Shown: positions 43,182 through 53,208 of the stretch, in pieces
Layout of the letters: every line of letters starts with the position of its first letter
Numbering within the stretch: the first letter of the stretch is position 1
Origin: Sporopachydermia quercuum
Taxonomy: Eukaryota; Ascomycota; Sporopachydermiomycetes; Sporopachydermiales; Sporopachydermiaceae
NCBI GenBank assembly: GCA_001599295.1
Contig: BCGN01000003.1
Location: 163,148-227,147 of the forward strand
Direction of reading: 5' to 3'
DNA length: 64,000 bases
Made by a program: the position numbers and the translations under genes
Notes under the pieces: model-generated
The model's database searches: none
Told to the model about the DNA's origin: nothing
What the model saw: only the letters and a program-made list of their open reading frames with translations

Positions 43182-43711
43182 TTAGTTGAGAAATGAAAGG
43201 TACTTTCCTAAATATGTTATACTCTATGCATTAATATGTAAGTGCATATCAATTACGCATGTCTGTGCATAGATAGTGTGATGATAGACCTACATAGACA
43301 TGCATTGATTGATCCTTCTCCACTAATAAGTGATCATTAAAGATAGTTCAAGCAATATATGTATCTCCATATATATATATATATATATATTTACTTGCTT
43401 AAATATATAGAAGCCACTTATGGCTTGTTGCTAGTCCATAGTGATCTCCAATAGATAGATGGCATATTTCTACTTCTCCTCTAAGCTGAAAATCAATGAA
43501 TAACTCTTTGTATGTTCAATCGATATATCTGCTATATAAGAAGCAATGACAAGTTCCCAATCTGTGTATAAATAAATGAACTATACAACCGAAAGAGAAA
43601 AGAAAAAAAAAAAAAGCTGGTAAGCCTTTCGAGAAAAAATAAAATAAAATAAAATAAAAAGATAAAAAGAAATAGAAATGAAAAAAATGAAAAAAATGAA
43701 GAAAAAGATAA
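43182..43711. other. Spacer between the two tRNA genes
   Basis: AT-rich with an (AT)11 run, listed separately, and A-rich tracts at 43595-43710. No gene. Confidence 0.5.
43369..43390. repeat. (AT)11 microsatellite
   Basis: A 22-base perfect AT dinucleotide run between the two tRNA genes. Shorter runs occur at 15963-15981 and 49217-49232. Confidence 0.8.
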
Positions 43712-43794
43712 TGACGGATGCGAGATTCGAACTCGCGCGGACTCTGTCCAGCAGATCTTAAGTCTGCCGCCTTAGACCACTCGGCCAACCCGCC
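43712..43794 (-). tRNA. tRNA-Leu(UAA), copy 2
   Basis: Identical in all 83 bases to the copy at 43099. The immediate 3' flank (TTATCTTTTTC on the tRNA strand) and the 5' flank (CCAAGG against CTAAGG) are nearly shared too, which points to a recent duplication. Anticodon TAA, no intron, T-rich terminator after the gene. Confidence 0.95.
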
Positions 43795-44166
43795 TTGGTT
43801 GTAAAATTCTTCTTTCAGGAATTGATAATATCAATTCTAATGAAGTTTACTCTTTCTTTAAGGTAGAAACTGATTGGTTATTTATTGATGAAATGAACTT
43901 AATATATATGTGGAATGATGATCAAATTACTGATAGTTTCTATCTTAAATTCTCGTATTACTGTTTTGCTTGTTTGTTAAGTGGAACCGGAACCCAAAAG
44001 AGTTTTTGTTGACAGATAATTTCTATTGCGCATGTTGATGAAATTCTATCAAACGAAAGAATGAAGTGACAGATCGTAGCAATAAGACATGCAATCTCCA
44101 AACTATTCTACCAATTGATATTAATAGAGACAGATTTTTAATGTCGTAGTAAATTTAAATTGTAAA
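43795..44166. other. Intergenic
   Basis: AT-rich, no coding frame, between tRNA-Leu copy 2 and the small exon at 44167. It should include that gene's terminator. Confidence 0.5.
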
Positions 44167-44313
44167 TTATTTAAATACTTTATCCACCTGATGTCCAAGT
44201 TTACCCTCATATGGTCCTTCTGGCAGATGCACATGATTTACTACCTCCCAACTACCACTATTGGATCTGCTCACTTCAGAGTATAATGCCTTAGCATAAN
44301 CATTGAAACCTAT
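44167..44313 (-). CDS. Terminal exon of a small unrecognised protein
   Basis: On the minus strand, an acceptor GTTAG at 44314-44318 is followed by a 48-codon open frame: IGFN.YAKALYSEV, SGSWEVVNHVHLPEGPYEGKLGHQV and DKVFK, then TAA. The sequence looks coding (varied, charged, no low complexity) but has no ATG. A possible first exon is a short ATG-led stretch near 44450 ending in ATG|GTATGG, in phase 0, giving M(IMQDYCM)IGFN. The total would be only 49-56 residues. I do not recognise the protein. The single N at 44300 makes one residue uncertain. Confidence 0.45.
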   Translation of the reverse strand: MGFNXYAKALYSEVSRSNSGSWEVVNHVHLPEGPYEGKLGHQVDKVFK

Positions 44314-44318
44314 CTAAC

Positions 44319-44823
44319 ACAAAATGTTACAAATCAATTAAGAAAGGAAATACAATACAAAGGAGGACTTATATTGCGGCTTTATCAACAAAAATCTAAC
44401 GCTTTTCCTGTAAAAGATTGTATTTTCCGTTTCAACATATAAGCCATACCATGCAATAATCCTGCATAATCATGCAAGTAGACTTAAAACTTTTCACATG
44501 GAACAGCATTCTTTTCTTATTTCTTTCTGTTCTTCATCTTTCACCCTAATAAGCCTCAGTTCGATATTTTATCTATCAATACTTCATTTTTAAGCTGGAT
44601 TTCCTTTTTGCTTTTTGGATTCACTAACAATATCAAATAAAGCGGCTTCAGAAAGATTAAAGATTAGAATATCAATTGCTTCTACCAATATACTAGCAAT
44701 GACCATTACGGCTCAACACCATATCATATCGTCAACATAAATATCACCCACTTCTCTACATCAAGAGCACACTTTATTCTCTCTACTTGTTCACACTATT
44801 ATAACTTAACGGATAGAGCAATA
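44319..44823. other. Divergent upstream region, likely holds exon 1 of the small protein
   Basis: About 500 bases between the small minus-strand exon and SF3B6. It should contain the missing first exon of the former and the promoter of the latter. Nothing else is recognised. Confidence 0.4.
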
Positions 44824-45253
44824 ATGGCTTCACGAGTAAGTTAATATTATTTTAGATACTACTATTGCAGTGCCACAAGTTGTCTCCTTCTTCTCATGCA
44901 ACATATACTAACCAATAACCCACNAATAATAGAAACCAGGAACAGATCAAATACTGTTCGTCAAGAATCTTCCATACACGTCTACATCACAAGAACTATT
45001 CGAACTTTTTGCAAAATTTGGAGCTATACGGCAGATCAGAAAAGGGACAGATGATAATACTAAAGGCACTGCCTACGTTGTGTATGAAAAGCCACAGGAC
45101 GCCAGGGTAGCCGTGGAAAGACTTTCAGGATTCAATTATAAAAATAGGTATCTGGTAGCCTTGTTTCATTCTGTCGATAAGATGAAAATGGATGATTTGA
45201 AGACTAGACAAGAAAGGCTAGAGAAAATTAAAACAGAAAATAATATAAAATAG
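44824..45253 (+). CDS. SF3B6: SF3b subunit p14 (SF3B6/SF3b14a), two exons
   Basis: Exon 1 (44824-44835) encodes only MASR. The intron has GTAAGT, TACTAAC at 44906-44912 and AATAG. Exon 2 (44933-45253) gives KPGTDQILFVKNLPYT... for a 110-residue product. It is one RRM: RNP2 LFVKNL, RNP1 KGTAYVVY, then LSGFNYKNRYLVALF. Human SF3B6 reads LYIRNLPY, RGTAYVVY and LSGFNVCNRYLVVLY at the same places, so the match is strong. p14 contacts the intron branch-point adenosine region within U2 snRNP. S. cerevisiae is known to lack it. The gene has no long ATG-led frame, which makes it easy to miss. Confidence 0.93.
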
Positions 45254-47349
45254 TATCGGATTATCATTATGTGAATGGAGTGTCTAGGAGGATACGCTGA
45301 CGAAAGTAGAGAAAAGATAAGAAGAGACAAAAAATTGTATATTATGTTGGACAAGACTGCAAGAGCGAGTATTATAAGTAGAAACAGTGAGAACCATGTT
45401 GTAGGGTCTAATGAGTAATATTGATTACAATGATTATGTTTCTTAAAGGTAAAACTCTATTATAAAGTAATACTATCCTGACGGAAAACAAGAAACTGAA
45501 ATAAGTAAGCATTTGATTATAGTACATCTGTGTGTAACTAAAAAGGGTATAATTTACTTCAAACAAATTATTAGCTGATGAAATTGTTGTCAGAACTATG
45601 CCAGAAGCCAATGCATACATAAACTGTCCAATGCTTAGCCAGCATTTCATTTTAAGTAATTTAAATAGAGAAAAATGGCTACAGGCTCACTTGGGAATTA
45701 AAGTACAATGAAAATGTTTTGCCAGCTTTTATACTGTAGGTCTAAGTTCTATATGAGCCATAATTCTATTCACTGAGAGAAGACCACAAGACAGAAAATA
45801 AAGCCAACAGTATAAGAAGCATTTTTCTTGTCACAGGAGACAATAAAACTTTTTCTCTAAGATTGAAATTCTTGTTTTCTAACTGCTAAAGAATCCAACA
45901 GAACCAATTAGAAACAGAACACCGAATTGGTTTTCCAATAGCAGCAATACAATGCGGAGTTTTGTACAATATTACCATTTGCAAGAGTAAAAAAGAAAAT
46001 GACTCACGGTTTTCTTACAGTCCCAGAACTCTGATTAGTAGTGTACCATAATCTGAACCAATAAACGCAATGTGTTTTTCAGCGCAGATCATTCATACTA
46101 AAGCTCTTGCGCTGGCTAAAGTTTATCCAGCTTCTTATAACCTAACTTACGATATTTCATTTAGGTAGATTAATATTTTTTCAAAGTTAAATTAAATGAA
46201 ATATTGAAACCAAGCCTGTTTATTTCAACTAGCCTTCCAATTATCTGAGGATATTGGCCATATCGTAGCATCTAGAAGCAACGAATACATTCTGTACATT
46301 CCATGGACTCAACTTATGAAGAAAGGTTAAGCGTAGGGATATCTCAATAATTTCTACTCTAACCACACAAGTGAATCCAAGCATCAAAAACTGTACTCAA
46401 AGCAACTGGAAAAGACTTCCGCTAAGATGTATTTACTCATTTAAGTAAGTATTTAACAGCCGTTGATGCGAAACGTTGATTTCTCGACTCACATGACTCA
46501 CACGACTCAAGTACCTGCATATGTAAGACTATAACCTTATGAAAACGGGTATTTTTTACAAGTCATAGAAGTCATAGCCATTGAAGCTTATCTGGAAGAC
46601 TCATACGATTGATATAAACTTCCTAATAAATCAAAAAGAAAAACTCTGATACTCTCGTTCTCTACGGTGATTGGTTGAACCTTGTTTTAGATTATGTGTC
46701 TACTGAAAAATTTGTGGAAGAATTTTAAGGTTAGGGGTAACTTTGTCTAATTTCCCTGACATTTCCTATTAGCACTTTAACCATTACCATCCATTTTATC
46801 GCTGTTCCATTTGCTCTCGATAGTCTATTCTTTAATTAGGTGTCAGAGATATCAATGAGATGTTTCTTTGATGCTTTTCTTACCAACTAACGTTTATTAT
46901 TCATACGTCAGTTTTGATTACCCTTTTGCTTTCGTCTCTTCGCTTTTCACAACTGCGAGGATCATTCATTCAATACATCTTTAACACATCAGCAATCGTT
47001 TTATAAAACAGGCATAGTTTGGATTAAGGAGACGCCCGGTAATATTTTTTCTAGTAAAGTTAAAATTTCATACGAAACTGGTAATTGAATATCTAAGGTT
47101 CATTACTAGAGTAAAGTATAATAGTTTGTTGGAAATATAAGAAACTAGTGACTGAATTAGACTGTCGCGGAAGACTATAAATTAAAGAGTCAACCCTGCT
47201 ATCTTGTATTTTCTGTCAATCATCATCAAATTGGAAGAAATTTCATCAAGAAGCAAAAGACTATTCATTATACCGAGTAGCAAAAGTTGGGAATACCTCC
47301 AGACATTCAGCTATATATCTTTCATATCATATAACGCTCTCCAGCAATA
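45254..47349. other. 2.1 kb upstream of the transporter gene, no convincing gene
   Basis: A minus-strand frame at 45408-45650 (80 codons, hydrophobic start) is the only candidate and has no known motif. Close TGACTCA (46494-46500), GACTCA and CGACTCA repeats near 46485-46508 resemble Gcn4 sites but lie 850 bases from the transporter start. Confidence 0.4.
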
Positions 47350-48897
47350 ATGTCTTCGTCTAGCTCATCTATTGATGATCTACCGAAAGGTAACAAAATC
47401 AGCGTCGATGATGACCATTTTGAAGAAATTGAAGCTGGAACTGAAGTAGCCACTGAAAAAGAATTAGATCGTATTTACAGGAAACTTGATTTAAGAATCA
47501 TTCCTGCTTTATGGTGTCTATACTTTCTACAATCATATGGTAGTTCTGCCTATGGAGTATCAATGACAATGAACAGCGAAAAGGGTAATTCTTTGATTCA
47601 ACAATTAAATCTGACAAGCCATGACACTTCTACCGCTTCTGCTTTATACTACGTTGGTTATATCCTCTTTGATGTTCCAATGAACTTGATCATGACCAAA
47701 GTTGCTCCTCAAGCCTGGTTGAGTAGAATTATAACTACTGTTGGTATACTCTACGCTTGCTATGCAGCTCTATCAAATGCTGGTGGTCTCATTGCTGTTA
47801 GATTCCTAACTGGTATCTGCGGTGCTGGCACTTGGCCTGGTATGGCTTATTATATTTCTCTATGGTATCCACATTATCGGACTGCCAAGAGAATTGGTTA
47901 TTATTTCACTGCTGCTCAACTATCAGCTGCTGCTTCCGGCCTTATTTCTGCTGGTTTCCAGAAAATGGACGAAGACAGAGGATTAACTGGATTCCAATGG
48001 ATGTTTCTGATCTACGGATGCGTCACTATTACCTGTGGTATCTCTTTATTATGGTGGTTACCTGATAGGCCTTTCAAGAACGATCAACCAACTTCATTTG
48101 TTGGTAGAGCTTTTGCTAAGTTGTGTCCTCCCCAGATCCCTCCTTTGAAATCTGAGTCCGATCGCGAGAAACATAGAGCCGATATAAGACAGCGATATGT
48201 CAATGTTAATTGGGGTATCAAAGACCTATGGACAGTTTTGAGGGACCCTAGAATTTGGCCTTTGATTATGATGTATTTCGGTGTAGTTGGCACTGGGTAT
48301 GGACTTGCAGTGTTTGGTACAACTATCATCAAAGTGAACAATCCATCTCTGAGCTCTATCAATATTTCCTTACTGTATGCTCCTATTTGGCTGTGTGATT
48401 TGGCAGGAATTCTATTGGTGACTCCTATTGCTGACAAGTTCAAGAAAAGAAGAGATTTGATATTCTGCCTATCAACGTGCGTTATTATTGTCGGTTTGAT
48501 CGTTGCTACATTCGCCAAAGGTTCCTGGGGCCGATATGTTGGATTATTGGTTTGCGGGTTTGGCTTGGGACCTACTGTTCCAATTACTATGACTTTGACA
48601 TCTGAGATATTTGTTGCCAGACATGGTGATATTGGTAGTGCTGCTAGTCTAGCTCTTGTTTCAGGTCTAGGTAACTTGGGTACTGTCACTTCAACTTATG
48701 CTTTGTTTACTGGATGGCCCAGCGATAGGGCGAATAGGTATAGAAATAGTAATATGGTGCTAGTTGGAATGCTTGCATTTAGTATATTTTCGGCTATTTG
48801 TTGCACTCTGTTGAGAAAGTATCTAGGAGATTTTGATGAAGCAACAAATGGAAGTGGAAATGGTGAAACCAAGAAGGAAGAGCAGCTTGGATTCTGA
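47350..48897 (+). CDS. Major facilitator transporter, Dal5/allantoate permease (ACS) family
   Basis: A 515-residue membrane protein with about 12 hydrophobic spans and soluble ends. Family marks include LDLRIIPALWCLYFLQS at the first span, GYILFDVPMNLIMTKVAPQAWL near 100, and RFLTGICGAGTWPGMAYYISLWYPHYRTAKRIGYYF near 155-190. FQWMFLIYGCVTITCGI and the central loop with LLWWLPDRP follow. These are typical of the anion:cation symporter family that includes Dal5, Tna1, Fen2, Seo1 and Soa1. The substrate is an organic anion or vitamin-like compound and cannot be told from sequence. Two oxidoreductase genes follow on the other strand, converging on this gene, and may use the imported compound. Confidence 0.88.
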   Translation: MSSSSSSIDDLPKGNKISVDDDHFEEIEAGTEVATEKELDRIYRKLDLRIIPALWCLYFLQSYGSSAYGVSMTMNSEKGNSLIQQLNLTSHDTSTASALYYVGYILFDVPMNLIMTKVAPQAWLSRIITTVGILYACYAALSNAGGLIAVRFLTGICGAGTWPGMAYYISLWYPHYRTAKRIGYYFTAAQLSAAASGLISAGFQKMDEDRGLTGFQWMFLIYGCVTITCGISLLWWLPDRPFKNDQPTSFVGRAFAKLCPPQIPPLKSESDREKHRADIRQRYVNVNWGIKDLWTVLRDPRIWPLIMMYFGVVGTGYGLAVFGTTIIKVNNPSLSSINISLLYAPIWLCDLAGILLVTPIADKFKKRRDLIFCLSTCVIIVGLIVATFAKGSWGRYVGLLVCGFGLGPTVPITMTLTSEIFVARHGDIGSAASLALVSGLGNLGTVTSTYALFTGWPSDRANRYRNSNMVLVGMLAFSIFSAICCTLLRKYLGDFDEATNGSGNGETKKEEQLGF

Positions 48898-49596
48898 TAC
48901 TTCAAGTTTGAAGTATAGATAGTAAAGTAAATAGGAAGCCAAGTAGTAGAAAAGTAGTTATCATGACTAATGAATAAATAATAACATATATGATTGAATA
49001 ATAATGACATTTTGCACAACTGTTTAATGACTTATTTGAGAGTTATGCTTACAGTCAAATGAAGTGAAATCCTACGACATACATACATACATTCATTAAG
49101 GTATTCTAATGCTATCGTGTTATTCGCTTTTATTTACAGTAATCTTACTGATTACATATAGATCAGTTGATAATATAATAGTGAACTAAATATATTGCTA
49201 TGTGTCGAAGTATAACATATATATATATATATCATAGGCCATAGTATTGTTGATTGATATTGCCATCTGAATCATTAATGAACTTTGGATATTTCTATTT
49301 TCAATTTCATTTTAATATAAAATACTATTTGATCATGAATAAGATTATAAGCCTACTGAAGATTGTTATATTTCAATCTTAGTGGTANCCTACTTGATAT
49401 TCTCTGTGGATTAGTATATTTCACCTTTAGTCTTGTAGCATATATACAAATAAATGCATCTATACGACAATATGCAACATANTATATTACATATCAAATA
49501 TAAACTACTGCTTTGTACAATTCTATCAACAATACAACTGAAAAACTTGTATTCAGTGTCTTATAGAATACTCCTCCTACCTCCTTTTCTACCGCT
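48898..49596. other. Convergent intergenic region
   Basis: No gene; terminators of the transporter and the first oxidoreductase. It contains CATAC repeats near 49075 and a 16-base AT run at 49217-49232. Confidence 0.55.
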
Positions 49597-51004
49597 TCAT
49601 GGTTGAGCCACTTTAACAGATGTACCACCTTGCTTAGCACTTGATAATGCTGCATCGATAATAGCCAAATGATGGAAAGCCTTTCTCACAGGAACAACTA
49701 TCAATGACTTATCCTTCTTACTTAAAACCTCGTAGATGTTCTCATACTCAGCTATAACACCATTAGTCTTCTTATCTTCCCCCTGGACCTCAATTATTTG
49801 AGCTTCACCAGCNTTCTGCTTGCTATCTCCTTCTTGGAGATTAATAGTAGGTTCTTTGCCAAATGCCCCATAGTCATATACAATTGACCCATTGGTACCA
49901 AATATTTGTATAAACTTCTTTTTCTCACAGGCACCATAAGTCGAGCAGTATGAATAGTTTCCAATTACTCCAGATTTCAGCTTCATAGTAGCATACAGCA
50001 TATCATCTGTACCAGATGTCTCTTGGAGCTGTCTGGTGTATCCAGCAACAGATTCAACTTCTCCTAACAGTTCTGTAATAATAGTAACCTCGTGAACACC
50101 ACCGTCTGAAATATAACCTCCAATATGTTTTGGATGAAGTCTCCAGCTTGTTCCCAGGTACTTTGACCCTTTATCGTAAGGGCCTGATGATTGATGGATG
50201 AATCCAACGACAGATCCAATNTTGGGCAATANTTTTTTAGCTTCAGCCAAGCTTTTCTTGAAGGCGAAATTCTCCATCACGAAAACAGGTGTATCAGGAT
50301 ATTTGTCAGCTGTAGAAATAATTTCTCTTGCTTTGTCAATGGTGATAGCAATAGGCTTTTCAATAGCAATTGGTTTGCCAGCAGAGAGAGCTTTCTCCAC
50401 AACAGTTACATTCTCCTCAGTAGGAAGAACCGATACGACGAATTCAACATCTGGACTGCTGATGATATCGTCAACAGAGTCCAGAACGTTTGCTTCTGGA
50501 ATATTTGCTTTCTTGGCGAATTCGATTGCTCTAGATTTTGTTCTGTTGGAGCAAGCGACAAGGGTGAATTTGTCAGAATCAGCCTGGATGGCAGGCAGAT
50601 GATTATTGGTAGCGAAAATCTACAAGAAGACATGTTAGTAGAGGAATAGGAATAGAATAGTGAGCACCAAGGATTAGTCATATTAATAGTTTAGAAAGCA
50701 GGAGATTCACTAATCAAGCAAGTCTAGATAGAGACATAGATCTACTGGTTGATTGGTGAGACTATCGAAAAAGAACAGCAAGAACTGAATCGACTGAATT
50801 AATAGATCACAACAAACAAAGTATAGAAAACCAGNGCCGCAATCAACAATTCCCAAAATGCAATCAGCTGATTCAATCAAATATCTAATTGAAATTCCTT
50901 ATAATCAAAAATAAAACTAATCCAATCCACCTGATACGCCAAAGCCTATGAGTCCTTTGAACACTTACACCCGTTCCNGCAATTCCTGTTTTAATTGGAG
51001 CCAT
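49597..51004 (-). CDS. Gfo/Idh/MocA-family NAD(P)-dependent oxidoreductase A, two exons
   Basis: Exon 1 (51004-50969) encodes MAPIKTGI.GTG and exon 2 (50619-49597) continues IFATNNHLPAIQ. The 349-base intron has a GTAAGT donor, a TACTAAC branch and a TGTAG acceptor, in phase 0. The product is 352 residues. The Rossmann start is .GTGIFA, the family EKP motif is at GKPIAIEKPIA, and the domain-closing GGYISDGGVHEV supplies the Asp and His of the active site. The family acts on sugars, inositols and related polyols; the substrate is not predictable. It is a paralogue of the gene at 52147, 1.1 kb away in the same orientation. Several N bases leave a few residues uncertain. Confidence 0.87.
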
Positions 51005-52146
51005 TTTGAATATAAAGAGGGAAGAAAATGTTTATTAGTTAAATATCTTCTTGATAGAGTTGAAATTGATATACCTATCAATTGATGATTGATCGGTATC
51101 AAATAGTGTAACCAGAGGTTGAAGGGCAAGCAGCCAGATCAATTGAGTTTGAGAGATCAACGAAGTAGCGAGCAGAGGAACAATTGAATGATTTGTCAGT
51201 CCAGTTGTTAAATACTTCAGTTGAACAGTTAAATCAAACAACCTAGTTATGAATACTAAGTAATTTATGAGTAACAGGATAAGTTAATAGGAGATGAGTT
51301 GTCATTAGAAGAAAGAATGGAATGATGAAATATAAAGCGAACTTCGTAGAAATAATGGTAAGAAAAAGGATAAATAAAGTTTGGGTTAGATTTAAAGTTT
51401 GGCAGGCAGAAATGCTTAAATTTGATCCTGACAAATAGTCCATGGTGATATTAGGTAGAAGTGTGTTTAGATATGGTTGATTCAAAGTAATGTAGAAGTA
51501 ACTTGTAGCGCAGAAAAAAGCTCGAGACCGATCCAGTCAATGGATAATTGTTTGATTTCCGGAGTAAAACCAGCCGATTTGGTGATAAATACAAGGATGG
51601 GTTAGTGAAGGAAGGTAGTTCCGCAGTGGATGCACATATATATGCCCATAGATTTACCCAAGTATGACAAATATATGGGAAAATATAAATGTACTGCAAG
51701 ACCATTCTTCTACGGGTAATTAATGTCATTGGAGTTATCTGTGGCATATATAGACTGTTTCCGTACATTCCGTTGTTTATTATATTTATGCACAATACTC
51801 TAATAAATAGCGCTACATTTTACTGTTCTTTTGTTGACATGTTCTTGAAACATTAAGCCCATAAAGCGTTATACAACTGACAGTAAACAATTAAGTTCAG
51901 CATGGCGATGACATATTCAAGACACACATAAAACATACATAGTATATAAAACCTTATTCCAGAGCTCATTACGCTTACTGTTTCGCCGTATTCACAGTTG
52001 ATCAANTCTTTTCCTAATTTTTTCATTTAATTCAATTGAACAAGTCTAAGCCTTATCTAGGCCTAATATTTACTATTTAGCAGAAGCTACTAACCACCTG
52101 AAAAAGGATATACAATCTCAAACTCGTCTCATGTTCATATCCATGA
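51005..52146. other. Intergenic between tandem oxidoreductases
   Basis: Promoter of oxidoreductase A and terminator of oxidoreductase B. Small frames of 68-114 codons on the minus strand have no motif and are not called. Confidence 0.5.
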
Positions 52147-53208
52147 TTATGGCTTGACAACTGATACATATGCTCCATCTGCTCTTGAACTATCGACGAT
52201 TGCATTGATCACCGCATAATGATGGAAAGGCTTTTCAATGGGAAGTTTCAATTTAGACTTGTCATTCGAAGAAATCGGATCATATAGAGCTTTAAATTCA
52301 TTCTTAACACCAACCCAGTCATAGTCCTCATCCACTAACCTGTAAACAGTTGTTGGTGATAGTTCAGACGTATTAGGTCCAGTCGTAAGCCTAATACTAG
52401 GTACTTCAGGAGGATCTTGAGGATACTCGTAGACAATTGATCCTTCTAATCCGAAGACTTGCAGTCTATTCACAGGTTCACAGCCACCAAAACAACCGCC
52501 AAATTGAACTTGACCTACAACGCCTGATTCCATTTTGAAGGTAGCAAAGAATGTATCAGGAGAGCTTGATGTGGGTCTTAGCTCTTCAGTTACAGCCGAC
52601 ACTGATTTCACATTGCCAAGAATCTCTGTTAATAACGCAATCTCATGAACACCGGCATCAGCAATAACGCCACCAACATGATGGGGATTTGCCCTCCAAC
52701 CAGTTGCTAAATATTTATTGGTATCGCAGTATGTAGTGGTGATTTGGTGAGTGAAACCAACTATCTTACCAATCTTTGGTAAAAGAGAGCGAGTTTTTTC
52801 CACACCTTGAAAATGAGCCCAATTTTCAAGGACCATAACAGGAATTGATGTAGAGTTTACCAGATCAACTATTTTCTTTGCTTCCTGTAAATTGGCAGAA
52901 ATTGGTTTCTCTAGCACAATCGGTTTACCTGCTTTGATGCAGGCTTCAACCACTTGATAGTTGAACTCCACAGGTAACAAAGCATCGATTAACTCTACTT
53001 CAGAATCACTTAGCAACGAATCAAGGTCATCATATACTTTATCAGGGTTGATTCCTGCTTTTGCAGCAAATATCTCAGCTTTGCTTTTCGTTCTATTATA
53101 GCAAGCAACTACTTGGTACTGATCAGGTAGTTCCTTCAACACTGGTACGTGTCTGTCTCTGGCGAAGATACCAGTACCAACAATACCTACTTTGATAGCT
53201 TTGCCCAT
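52147..53208 (-). CDS. Gfo/Idh/MocA-family NAD(P)-dependent oxidoreductase B
   Basis: A single-exon product of 353 residues. N-terminal Rossmann fold IKVGIVGTGIFARDRHVPVL, CYNRTKSKAEIFAAKAGI, the EKP motif in GKPIVLEKPIS near 95-105, then GWRANPHHVGGVIADAGVHEI with the catalytic Asp and His. It aligns end to end with oxidoreductase A (GTGIFA, NRTKS, EKPI, GGVIADAGVHE against GGYISDGGVHE), so the two are tandem duplicates that have diverged widely. It lacks the intron that copy A carries after GTG. The substrate is unknown. Confidence 0.9.
   Translation of the reverse strand: MGKAIKVGIVGTGIFARDRHVPVLKELPDQYQVVACYNRTKSKAEIFAAKAGINPDKVYDDLDSLLSDSEVELIDALLPVEFNYQVVEACIKAGKPIVLEKPISANLQEAKKIVDLVNSTSIPVMVLENWAHFQGVEKTRSLLPKIGKIVGFTHQITTTYCDTNKYLATGWRANPHHVGGVIADAGVHEIALLTEILGNVKSVSAVTEELRPTSSSPDTFFATFKMESGVVGQVQFGGCFGGCEPVNRLQVFGLEGSIVYEYPQDPPEVPSIRLTTGPNTSELSPTTVYRLVDEDYDWVGVKNEFKALYDPISSNDKSKLKLPIEKPFHHYAVINAIVDSSRADGAYVSVVKP

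Noticed and set aside
43516-43788. 90-codon minus-strand frame starting MAEWSKAADLRSAG
   Set aside because: It is the tRNA-Leu copy 2 sequence and its A/T-rich flank read as codons.
45408-45650. 80-codon hydrophobic minus-strand frame
   Set aside because: The AT-rich composition alone favours Phe, Ile, Leu and Tyr codons. No conserved pattern was recognised.
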